From: a virus
DNA: 32,479 nucleotides
Strand: one strand, 5' to 3'
Virus record (IMG/VR): IMGVR_UViG_3300030118_001545
Span: 1 to 32,479 of that record
The notes below the pieces were generated by a model. That model was not told where the DNA came from and ran no database searches. It saw only the letters and a list, made by a program, of their open reading frames with translations. Positions 1 through 7,792 of this stretch are shown piece by piece. Position numbers and translations under genes: made by a program. Position 1 is the first letter of the stretch; the number at the start of each line of letters is the position of its first letter.

Positions 1-2277
1 AACAAATATACAAGTGCTAAGCAAAGATTTAATGATTTAAAATTATATGCTAGAGGTGAGCAGTCTGTACAAAAATATAAAGATGAGTTATCTATAAATG
101 GTGATTTATCTTATCTTAACTTAGACTGGAGACCAGTGCCTATTATACCTAAGTTTGTAGATATAGTTGTAAACGGTATATCAGATAGATCTTATGAGTT
201 AAAAGCTTATTCACAAGATCCTATTGCAGCGGCAAAAAGAACTAAATATATTGAGGATATTGTAAAAGATATGGAAAACAAGGAGTTTTATACTGACGCA
301 GAAGCTCAGTTAAACGTTCCTATGTTTAAATCTGAAAACTTAAGTCCTGATCAGTTGCCAGAAAATAACGAAGAGTTATCGTTACACATGCAATTAAATT
401 ACAAACAAAGTGTTGAAATAGCAGAAGAAGAAGCTATAAACAATTTATTTGACTTAAATGACTACGACTTAATAAAGAAAAGATTAGATTATGATTTAAC
501 AGTATTAGGTATAGCTTGTGTTAAAAATTATTTTAATGTATCAGATGGTGTTAAGCTTAAATATGTTGATCCTTGCGATATAGTTTATTCTTATACTGAC
601 TCACCTTATTTTGATGATTTATATTATATTGGTGAAGTTGAAAGAATATCTGTTTCTGATTTAGCTAAAAGATTTCCAAACTTAACAAACGAAGATTTAA
701 AAGAGTTAGAAAACAACACTGCAGGTGATTTTTATGGAACAAAAAGAACTGATGACAACTTTGTTTACTTATTAAACTTTGAGTATAAAACATACGCTAA
801 ACAAGTATATAAAATAAAAAAAGGTTCTAGTGGTAACGATAAAGCTTTAGAAAAAGATGATACTTTTAATCCACCAAAAGATGATAGATCAAGGTTTAAA
901 AAATTAGACAGGTCTATAGAAGTTTTATATTGCGGTGCTAAAGTTATAGGTTATGATAAAATGTTAGACTGGGGTATGGCAGAAAATATGACAAGGCCAA
1001 AAGCTGATTTAACAAAAGTTAAAATGTCTTATCAAATATGCGCTCCAAGATTATATAAAGGTAGACCTGAGTCTCTAGTTAGTAGAATGACTAGTTTCGC
1101 TGACATGATACAAATAACACATTTAAAGCTTCAACAAGTTTTATCAAGATTAGTACCAGATGGTGTTTATATGGATGCTGATGGTATTGCTGAAATAGAT
1201 TTAGGCAATGGTACAAACTATAATCCACAAGAAGCATTAAACATGTACTTCCAAACTGGTAGTGTTATCGGTAGATCAATGACACAAGATGGTGACTTTA
1301 ACCAAGGTAAAGTTCCAATACAAGAATTAAGATCTAGTGGTGGTAATCAAAAAATAGCTAGTTTAATACAAACCTATAATTACTACATGCAAATGATGCG
1401 TGATGTAACTGGATTAAACGAAGCAAGAGATGGTAGTATGCCTGATAGTAATTCTTTAGTAGGTATACAAAAAATGGCAGCTGCAAATAGTAATACAGCC
1501 ACAAGACATATATTACAAGCTGGTTTATATTTAACTTTAAAAACAGCTGAGTGTTTATCACTTAGAATATCTGATGTGTTAGAGTATTCAAATACAAAAC
1601 AACAGTTTTTAAATACATTAGGTAAATTCAATGTAGCTACTTTAACAGAAGTTAGTGAGTTACATATGCATGACTTTGGTATATATTTAGATTTAATGCC
1701 AGATGAAGAAGAAAAACAATTGTTAGAAAACAATATACAAATGGCAATACAAAAAGATCAAATAAATCTTGAAGATGCTATTGATATACGTGAAGTTAAA
1801 AACTTAAAGTTAGCTAATCAACTTTTAAAACTTAGAAGAAAGAAAAAACAAGAGCTTGATAGACAGATGCAAATGCAAAATATACAAGCTCAAACAGAGT
1901 CTAATACTAAAGCTGCTGAGGCTGCTGCAGCTGCAGACATGCAAAAGCAACAAGCACTTGCTCAAACTAAAACTCAAATAGCACAAGCTCAAAGTCAATT
2001 TGATATTGCTAAAATGGAAAGAGAAGCTGCTATTAAAAAAGAGTTAATGGAATTTGAATTTAACCTAAACATGAGGTTAAAAACACAAGAAATGCAAGTG
2101 ATTAAGAGTAGAGAGGATAATAAAGAAGATCGTAAAGACAAAAGAACACAAATGCAAGCTAGTCAACAAAGTGAGTTGATAGAGCAGCGAAAAGGAAACA
2201 CTGGCCCAAAAAACTTTGAGTCTAAAGGTTTTGATAACCTAGACGGCTTTGGTTTAGAACAATTTGAGCCAAGGTAA
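1..2277 (+). CDS. Portal protein (5' end outside window)
   Basis: Forms the dodecameric DNA gate at one vertex of the head. The frame is open from base 1, so the gene starts upstream; the GTG at 136 is internal, because the preceding codons encode a conserved portal-like run (LNLDWRPVPIIPKFVDIVVNG, bases 112-174). At least 758 codons are present. A second conserved block, roughly bases 1384-1515 (MQMMRDVTGLNEARDG, then Met/Ala/Asn-rich), is typical of crAss-like and marine podoviral portals. The C-terminal ~130 residues are Gln/Lys/Ala-rich, probably coiled coil, matching the helical barrel/crown region that projects into the head. It lies first in the head operon, 27 bases before the scaffold gene. 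Family assignment rests on recognised motifs and gene order, not on a search. Confidence 0.85.
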   Translation, partial: NKYTSAKQRFNDLKLYARGEQSVQKYKDELSINGDLSYLNLDWRPVPIIPKFVDIVVNGISDRSYELKAYSQDPIAAAKRTKYIEDIVKDMENKEFYTDAEAQLNVPMFKSENLSPDQLPENNEELSLHMQLNYKQSVEIAEEEAINNLFDLNDYDLIKKRLDYDLTVLGIACVKNYFNVSDGVKLKYVDPCDIVYSYTDSPYFDDLYYIGEVERISVSDLAKRFPNLTNEDLKELENNTAGDFYGTKRTDDNFVYLLNFEYKTYAKQVYKIKKGSSGNDKALEKDDTFNPPKDDRSRFKKLDRSIEVLYCGAKVIGYDKMLDWGMAENMTRPKADLTKVKMSYQICAPRLYKGRPESLVSRMTSFADMIQITHLKLQQVLSRLVPDGVYMDADGIAEIDLGNGTNYNPQEALNMYFQTGSVIGRSMTQDGDFNQGKVPIQELRSSGGNQKIASLIQTYNYYMQMMRDVTGLNEARDGSMPDSNSLVGIQKMAAANSNTATRHILQAGLYLTLKTAECLSLRISDVLEYSNTKQQFLNTLGKFNVATLTEVSELHMHDFGIYLDLMPDEEEKQLLENNIQMAIQKDQINLEDAIDIREVKNLKLANQLLKLRRKKKQELDRQMQMQNIQAQTESNTKAAEAAAAADMQKQQALAQTKTQIAQAQSQFDIAKMEREAAIKKELMEFEFNLNMRLKTQEMQVIKSREDNKEDRKDKRTQMQASQQSELIEQRKGNTGPKNFESKGFDNLDGFGLEQFEPR

Positions 2278-2278
2278 T

Positions 2279-2310
2279 TTTTAACTATTTAATTATATTA
2301 TATTATGGAA
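2279..2310 (+). repeat. Leader direct repeat, copy 1 (before scaffold gene)
   Basis: Bases 2279-2303 (TTTTAACTATTTAATTATAT followed by TATAT) are identical to 5005-5029. After one differing base, both copies continue into ATGGAA, the start of a gene. The two proteins are otherwise unrelated, so shared ancestry of the coding regions does not explain the match. It could be a late promoter, a 5' UTR translation signal, or both. It does not show the usual flavobacterial -7 TAnnTTTG. Confidence 0.8.
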
Positions 2311-3480
2311 GAAAAAGAAAACGTAGTTGAAGAAACTACACAAGATACAGTTGAAGAAACTGTTGATAAGGTTGAGGAACCTAAAAAAGAAGAAAAACCT
2401 AAAACTCCTCTTAACGAAGACGGAGATTATAAAGTAGATTTGTCTAACATTAAAACACAAGAAAATGCCATACGGGAAAACGAAAAGCAAGATGACGAAA
2501 AAAGTAGTCAAGAAAAGCAAGAAAAAAATGAAGAAAAGCAAGAAGTAATTCTTGAAGACGTAACAGATGAAGAACCAAAACCTGTAAAAGAAGAAGAAGA
2601 GGTTGAGGTTGAAGAACCTGTGCAAAAAGAACAAACTCCAGGAATGGAACTACCAGAGAACGTTGAAAAACTCGTGCAGTTTATGAACGAGACCGGTGGA
2701 ACGATTGAGGACTACGTCAAACTCAATACGGATTATTCAAATTTTGATGATAATAACTTATTAAGAGAATATTATCAAAAAACAAAACCTCATTTAACTT
2801 TAGAAGAAATATCTTTTTTAATGGAAGATAATTTTTCGTTTGATGAAGAAATAGATGAGGCACGTGACGTAAAACGTAAAAAGCTTGCTTATAAAGAAGC
2901 GGTTGCAGAAGCTAAACAGCATCTGGAAGGTTTGAAAGGTAAATATTACGAAGAACTTAAGTTAGGTTCTAAGTTAACTAGAGAACAACAGAAAGCTATT
3001 GACTTTTTTAATCGTTATAATAAAGAGCAAGAACAAGCAAACGAACTACAACAACAAGCTAAACAAATATTTAACAAGCAGACTGATAAAGTTTTTAATG
3101 AAGACTTCAAAGGTTTTGATTTTAAAGTTGGAGACAAGAAATATCGCTACAATGTTAAAGACGTGCAAGGTGTTAAGGAAGATCAAAGTGAATTTGTTAA
3201 ATGGTTATCTCCTTTTATAAATGAAGAGAAAAACGTGTTAATAAACGCTAGTGATTACCATAAAACACTATTTGCAGGTAAAAACGCAGACGCTATTGCA
3301 ACACATTTTTATGAGCAAGGTAAAGCAGACGCTATTAAGGATATGACTAGTAAAGCCAAAAATATTAATATGGATGCTAGAAAAACTGATACTGGTGTTG
3401 TTGATACTGGAGGTATAAAAGTCAGAGCAATTAGCGGTGACGATAGTTCTAAGCTTAAATTTAAACTTAAAAATTATTAA
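2305..3480 (+). CDS. Putative capsid scaffolding/assembly protein
   Basis: A 391-aa protein directly between portal and major capsid genes, the normal place for a scaffold. Residues 1-115 are extremely rich in Glu, Lys and Asp with almost no hydrophobic residues, so this part is probably disordered. A conserved-looking block follows (about residues 110-180, including ETGGTIEDYVKLN and FLMEDNF), then long helical, Gln/Lys-rich sequence. Acidic, helical composition is typical of phage scaffolds, and I recognise the central block from equivalent proteins of marine and crAss-like phages. Bases 2671-2730 use GC-ending codons (CTC, GTG, ACC, GTC) rare in the neighbouring genes. The ATG is preceded by an A/T leader without Shine-Dalgarno sequence. 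A structural rather than scaffold role remains possible. Confidence 0.65.
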   Translation: MEEKENVVEETTQDTVEETVDKVEEPKKEEKPKTPLNEDGDYKVDLSNIKTQENAIRENEKQDDEKSSQEKQEKNEEKQEVILEDVTDEEPKPVKEEEEVEVEEPVQKEQTPGMELPENVEKLVQFMNETGGTIEDYVKLNTDYSNFDDNNLLREYYQKTKPHLTLEEISFLMEDNFSFDEEIDEARDVKRKKLAYKEAVAEAKQHLEGLKGKYYEELKLGSKLTREQQKAIDFFNRYNKEQEQANELQQQAKQIFNKQTDKVFNEDFKGFDFKVGDKKYRYNVKDVQGVKEDQSEFVKWLSPFINEEKNVLINASDYHKTLFAGKNADAIATHFYEQGKADAIKDMTSKAKNINMDARKTDTGVVDTGGIKVRAISGDDSSKLKFKLKNY

Positions 3481-3503
3481 TTAAACTTTAAACATTAAAT
3501 AAA

Positions 3504-4961
3504 ATGAGTGCAGTAACATTTTCAGGGCCAGGTGCAGCGGGATTAGTCTCGCCGGCTCAAAGTAAAGTAACGCTTGATAGCGCTTACTTAGACATCCGTA
3601 ATAGCGGATGGGCACAACAGTACCTGCCTGACCTATACGAAGCTGAAATTGAAAGATATGGAGACAGATCTATCAGTGGATTCTTATCAATGGTCGGTGC
3701 AGAAATGCCTATGACTTCTGATCAAGTAATTTGGTCTGAGCAAGGTAGATTACATTTAGCTTACCACGGAACAGTTAACACAACTACAGGTGAGGTTTCA
3801 GATCCTAAAGACATTGACAATGCTGGTGGTTCTAACATCGCGATGAGCGTAAGAGTAGGACAAACTGTAGTATGTCAAGTAACAGACGGAGCTGTTTCTC
3901 GTGTATTCAAGGGACAGATTACTGATGCTCCTGCTAACGGTGCAACTTGTACTATCAAACCTTATGAAGTAGCTAACATTAGCAACTTTGCAAGTATAAG
4001 TGGTACGGCAAAACCTATCAAGTTCTTCGTTTATGGTTCTGATTTCCAAAAAGGAAAACCAGGCATGGGCGGCGGAGTTGAAGCTGAATTTAAATCTTTT
4101 TCAAACAAACCAATGATTATTAAAGATGAGTTCCAAATTAATGGATCTGATGCTGGTGCAATTGGTTGGGTTGAAGTTTCTGGTGAAGCTGGACAATCAG
4201 GTTACTTATGGTACCTAAAGTCTTCAGGTGATACAGAAAAAAGATTTGAAGATTACTTAGAGATGACAATGATGGAAGCTGTTGAAAAAGACAGTACTTC
4301 TGCAGTAACAGGAACTGGATCACAAGGTTTATTTGCTGCTTTAGAAGAAAGAGGTCTTATTGGAAACACAGGAATGTTTGATGGTGGTGCTGGTTCAAAC
4401 CCACTAGTAAATGACGATCTTGAAGATTTCGATATTCTTTTAGCAGAACTAGATAAGCAAGGTGGTATTCAAGAGAACATGCTGTTCTTAAACAGAGAAG
4501 CTGCTTTAGCTGTAGATGATCTATTAGCTGGTGTAAATTCACACTATTCTGGTGGTGTAAACTACGGTGTATTTAACAACTCTGAGGATATGGCGTTAAA
4601 CTTAGGTTTCAACGGTTTTAGAAGAGCGTCTTATGACTTCTATAAAACTGACTGGAAATATCTAAATAACAAGTCAACTAGATTCTTAGTAAACGATGGT
4701 GCTACTGTTGGTAAAATCGAAGGTATGTTAGTTCCAGCTGGAACAACTACTGTTTATGATGAAAACATGGGTAGAAACATTAGACGTCCTTTCTTACACG
4801 TAAGATATAGAGCGTCTCAAGTAGATGATAGAAGAATGAAAAAATGGACAACTGGATCTGTAGGTGCTGCGACATCTGATCTTGATGCTATGAAAGTACA
4901 TTATCTATCTGAAAGATGTATCGTTGCTCAAGGAGCTAATAACTTCGTGTTATTCAGATAA
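3504..4961 (+). CDS. Major capsid protein
   Basis: A 485-aa protein expected to form the head shell, presumably with the HK97 fold as in other tailed phages; the fold itself is not visible from sequence. Its N-terminal part contains DRSISGFLSMVGAEMPM and QVIWSEQGRLHLAYHG, which I recognise from capsid proteins of marine phages with this gene order. The C-terminus, around RRPFLHVRYRASQVDDRR, also looks capsid-like. No separate prohead protease is seen next to it. Codon choice differs from its neighbours: C-ending codons such as ATC, TTC, AAC and GAC are frequent, as expected for the most highly translated gene. A hairpin terminator immediately downstream probably sets its transcript apart. The start is ATG at 3504 after AAATAAA, without Shine-Dalgarno sequence. 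Confidence 0.85.
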   Translation: MSAVTFSGPGAAGLVSPAQSKVTLDSAYLDIRNSGWAQQYLPDLYEAEIERYGDRSISGFLSMVGAEMPMTSDQVIWSEQGRLHLAYHGTVNTTTGEVSDPKDIDNAGGSNIAMSVRVGQTVVCQVTDGAVSRVFKGQITDAPANGATCTIKPYEVANISNFASISGTAKPIKFFVYGSDFQKGKPGMGGGVEAEFKSFSNKPMIIKDEFQINGSDAGAIGWVEVSGEAGQSGYLWYLKSSGDTEKRFEDYLEMTMMEAVEKDSTSAVTGTGSQGLFAALEERGLIGNTGMFDGGAGSNPLVNDDLEDFDILLAELDKQGGIQENMLFLNREAALAVDDLLAGVNSHYSGGVNYGVFNNSEDMALNLGFNGFRRASYDFYKTDWKYLNNKSTRFLVNDGATVGKIEGMLVPAGTTTVYDENMGRNIRRPFLHVRYRASQVDDRRMKKWTTGSVGAATSDLDAMKVHYLSERCIVAQGANNFVLFR

Positions 4962-4977
4962 TCAATTTTTTAAAGAG

Positions 4978-5008
4978 TTAGGCGCTTCGGCGCCTAGCCC
5001 TTTATTTT
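4978..5008 (+). terminator. Intrinsic terminator after major capsid gene
   Basis: A 7-bp GC-rich stem, TAGGCGC (4979-4985) pairing with GCGCCTA (4990-4996), closes a TTCG tetraloop (4986-4989). A T-rich stretch follows (5001-5008). It begins 17 bases after the capsid stop codon and is exceptionally GC-rich for this genome. T7 also has its main late terminator right after its capsid gene; the parallel is positional. The T-tract is interrupted, so termination may be partial. Confidence 0.8.
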
Positions 5009-5036
5009 AACTATTTAATTATATTATATCATGGAA
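5005..5036 (+). repeat. Leader direct repeat, copy 2 (after capsid terminator)
   Basis: This is the second copy of the 25-base leader seen at 2279-2303, again running into ATGGAA. It lies directly behind the capsid terminator, so a new transcript starting here would restore expression of the downstream head and tail genes. That placement favours promoter or ribosome-recruiting function, but the sequence does not distinguish the two. Confidence 0.8.
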
Positions 5037-5777
5037 AATAAAACAAAAAAATCTCCTAAATGGGAGGTAAAAGATAGGATGTATGAACTTACTGGAAAAA
5101 ACAGGCCTATCATAAGAATAATGAAAAGAAAAAACCTTTATTGGTTTGATGAGGAAAAAGGCTATCAACGAGAAATGGCTTACGCTGTTAATCAAAACAC
5201 ACCTTTTGTAGATGAGTTTAAAGGAAGGGTAAGACCTGGACATATTATATTTAGAGACGGTATTTTATTTGTTGAAAAAGAAAATACAATTTTACAACAA
5301 CTGTTGTCTATATATCACCCAGATAAAGATTTGGTTTATAGAGAAATAGACAATGAAGTTGATGCAGAAGCTGATTTAGATATATTTGAACTAGAAATAG
5401 ATGCTTTAAATGCGGCTGCAGAGATGGAAGTTGAACAAATGGAAGCTATAATGCGTGCAGAGATCGGTTCTAGGGTTAATAAGATGAAATCTAAGGAGCT
5501 TAGAAGAGATACTTTGATATTTGCTAGAGAAAATCCAGAATTATTCTTAAAACTAGCTAATGATGAAGATGTTAGTCTTAGAAATTTAGGTATAAAAGCT
5601 GTTGAAGCTAATATATTACAATTATCTTCAGATAATAGAACATTTACAGCTGGTAAAGAAAAAAGAAAACTATTTGAAGTACCTTTTGATGAACACCCTT
5701 ACACTGCTTTAGCCGCTTGGTTTAAAACAGATGAAGGATTAAAAGTGTTAAAATCAGTAGAGAAAAAATTAAAATAA
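5031..5777 (+). CDS. Conserved head-operon protein, unknown function
   Basis: A 248-aa soluble protein with no signal peptide or membrane segment. Residues 1-95 look like a compact domain (WFDEEKGYQREMAYAVNQNT, then GHIIFRDGILFVEKEN). Residues 110-190 are acidic and helical (DLDIFELEIDALNAAAEMEV), and the end contains PYTALAAWFKTDEG. I recognise this pattern as a conserved hypothetical of marine phages that sits just after the capsid gene. Position suggests a head-associated role such as decoration, completion or packaging, but no motif proves it. It is flanked by hairpins on both sides (4978-5008 and 5784-5824), which suggests separate transcript control. Confidence 0.6.
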   Translation: MENKTKKSPKWEVKDRMYELTGKNRPIIRIMKRKNLYWFDEEKGYQREMAYAVNQNTPFVDEFKGRVRPGHIIFRDGILFVEKENTILQQLLSIYHPDKDLVYREIDNEVDAEADLDIFELEIDALNAAAEMEVEQMEAIMRAEIGSRVNKMKSKELRRDTLIFARENPELFLKLANDEDVSLRNLGIKAVEANILQLSSDNRTFTAGKEKRKLFEVPFDEHPYTALAAWFKTDEGLKVLKSVEKKLK

Positions 5778-5783
5778 AATCAT

Positions 5784-5824
5784 TTTATAGGGTGGTCATC
5801 TCTATAAGGTGACCACTTTATAAA
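5784..5824 (+). terminator. Long hairpin between head and connector genes
   Basis: Bases 5784-5798 and 5810-5824 form a 15-bp stem including two G-T wobble pairs around an 11-base loop. The core GTGGTCA/TGACCAC is fully paired. The hairpin fills nearly the whole 59-base gap and ends 12 bases before the ATG at 5837. No clean T-tract follows (the sequence continues AAATAAAAAG), so it may be an attenuator, mRNA-stability or RNase-processing element instead of a strong terminator. Confidence 0.6.
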
Positions 5825-5836
5825 TAAAAAGAAATT

Positions 5837-6583
5837 ATGATAAACGTAAACACAGTATATAAATCAGTTTTATCAATACTAAACAAAGAGCAAAGAGGTT
5901 TTTTAACACCTGATGAATTTAATAAACTAGCTAAACAAGCTCAGTTAAATTTACTAGAGGTAGCTTTTGCAGAGTACAATAGATTTTTATCAGCGGATAA
6001 TCTTGGTAGAATAAACGCTGGATATGCTGATTTACCAGAAAAAACTAAAGAAAAAATAGAAGCATTTTATGCAACGTCTACTTTGTCTGGCCCACCTTAT
6101 TCGTTACCTAGCAATGTGTTTAAGTTGATAGAAGTAAATATGCTAAACAAAACACTTTCACTAGAAGAAATAGATAAAAATGAACTTTCATATATATTAT
6201 CTTCACCTTTAACAAAACCATCAAAAGACTTTCCTGTATATTACAAAACAACAACAGCTACTACAGGTGCTACAACTATAATAGTAGAGCCAAGTACTAC
6301 AGACACTATAACTGTAGATTATATTAGAATACCTACAGAACCTAGATTTGGATATACAGTAAACTCAACATATGGAACAAACGTGTATGATCCTACTGTT
6401 TTTGACGCTAGTACACACGGAGGAACAACACAAGGATCAACAAATTTTGAATTACATCCATCAGAAGAGTCTATGCTTATTATGGCAATTTTAGCTCAAG
6501 CTGGTATTGTAATAAAATCACAAGATATATCATCATACACTGCTAGAGCCATGCAAGGAATAGCAGCACTTAAAGCACAATAA
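5837..6583 (+). CDS. Head-tail connector / ring protein
   Basis: A 248-aa protein whose start, MINVNTVYKSVLSILNKEQR followed by GFLTPDEFNKLAKQAQ, matches the N-terminus I know from ring/adaptor proteins of crAss-like and related marine podoviruses. Such proteins stack under the portal to join head and tail. The middle (residues about 130-205) is Thr-rich beta sequence and the end is helical. It lies 2 bases upstream of the next connector gene, so the two are probably co-translated. Assignment rests on the N-terminal motif and position. Confidence 0.7.
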   Translation: MINVNTVYKSVLSILNKEQRGFLTPDEFNKLAKQAQLNLLEVAFAEYNRFLSADNLGRINAGYADLPEKTKEKIEAFYATSTLSGPPYSLPSNVFKLIEVNMLNKTLSLEEIDKNELSYILSSPLTKPSKDFPVYYKTTTATTGATTIIVEPSTTDTITVDYIRIPTEPRFGYTVNSTYGTNVYDPTVFDASTHGGTTQGSTNFELHPSEESMLIMAILAQAGIVIKSQDISSYTARAMQGIAALKAQ

Positions 6584-6585
6584 AT

Positions 6586-7788
6586 ATGTCATTACTAAAC
6601 GCAACACCTTTAAATTATTATAAAAGTAAGTACCAATGGGATGGTTCTGAAGGGGCTACACATAACTATAACCAAAATGGACTAAACTTTAGTATAAACA
6701 ATGCTATTTTTACAATAGCATCTAGTTTTCCGTATACACCTAACTCAATAAACGATTTTACTATAAATATAAACGGTGAAGCTCAAGTACAAAGTAATTA
6801 TACTTATGCTGTTGTAAATGGCGTAGCTACTATAACTTTTAACAGTATAACATCTGGTTTTTCAACTACAGCTTTAACAAATGCTAGTGGTATACCTAAT
6901 AACGCTGTAATAGATTTAATACTTAACAATCAGGTTTTAGGTGACTATAGATACATATCACTAAAAGATATAGTTGGAAACTTTATGATAGGTTATGTTG
7001 GTGATGGTAAACTAGTAAACACAGCAAAAAGATCTGAGGTTTTGTTTCAAGCAAAAAGATGTATACAAGAGTTTGCTTACGATATATCAAGGGTAGAAAA
7101 AATACAAGAAATAGAGTTACCACCTAGCTTAAGTATACCTATGCCACAAGATTACGTAAACTATGTTAGATTATCTTGGGTAGACACCGCTGGTATAGAG
7201 CATATAATATATCCTTCAAGAGATACATCAATACCAACTCAAGCTATATTGCAGGACTCTGATTATGATTATTTATACGATGTTAACGAGAACTTATTAG
7301 TTGGTAGTGCTTTAACAAACGAAAGATTTAGAGAGTTTGATGCTAACAATTTATCAGGAACTTTAGAGTCAAATGATTATTTTTATCACACAAACTACCA
7401 CACTGAAAGAATAGGTAATATTGGTCAAAGATTTGGTGGTAATCCTGAAAACATGCAAGAAAACGGTTTATTTATAATAGACGAAGCAAATGGTAAAATA
7501 TCTTTTAGTAGCAATTTAAAAGATAAATTAATTACATTTAAATACATTTCAGATGGTTTAGCTACTGACAATGAAATGAAAATACATAAATTTGCAGAAG
7601 ACGCTATGTATCAAAGTATTTTATTTAATTTATTAAGCACTAGAATAGGTGTTCCAGAGTTTATAATTAATAGATATAGAAGATCAAGAAGAGCTGCAAT
7701 GCGTAATGCTAAAATTAGATTATCTAATTTAAAAGTAGGAGAACTTACACAAGTAATGAGAGGTAAGTCTAAACATATAAAACACTAA
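6586..7788 (+). CDS. Tail tubular / ring protein (connector)
   Basis: A 400-aa protein expected to form a ring between the portal complex and the nozzle, analogous in place to T7 gp11. An N-terminal insert of about 120 residues is Asn/Ser/Thr-rich beta sequence. Residues about 145-215 carry VLFQAKRCIQEFAYDISRVE and LPPSLSIPMPQDYVNYVRLS. The C-terminus has FIINRYRRSRRAAMRNAKIR followed by a basic tail, which I recognise from tail tubular proteins of crAss-like phages. ATG follows the previous stop codon by 2 bases; the next gene starts 4 bases after its end. Confidence 0.75.
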   Translation: MSLLNATPLNYYKSKYQWDGSEGATHNYNQNGLNFSINNAIFTIASSFPYTPNSINDFTININGEAQVQSNYTYAVVNGVATITFNSITSGFSTTALTNASGIPNNAVIDLILNNQVLGDYRYISLKDIVGNFMIGYVGDGKLVNTAKRSEVLFQAKRCIQEFAYDISRVEKIQEIELPPSLSIPMPQDYVNYVRLSWVDTAGIEHIIYPSRDTSIPTQAILQDSDYDYLYDVNENLLVGSALTNERFREFDANNLSGTLESNDYFYHTNYHTERIGNIGQRFGGNPENMQENGLFIIDEANGKISFSSNLKDKLITFKYISDGLATDNEMKIHKFAEDAMYQSILFNLLSTRIGVPEFIINRYRRSRRAAMRNAKIRLSNLKVGELTQVMRGKSKHIKH

Positions 7789-7792
7789 TTAA

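Noticed and set aside
136-138. GTG as start of the portal gene
   Set aside because: The same frame is open to base 1 and encodes portal-like sequence, so the gene is simply cut by the window edge.
2293-2634. Antisense open frame of 113 codons, Phe-rich
   Set aside because: It is the complement of the Glu/Lys-rich scaffold N-terminus (GAA/AAA read as TTC/TTT) and has no protein-like features.
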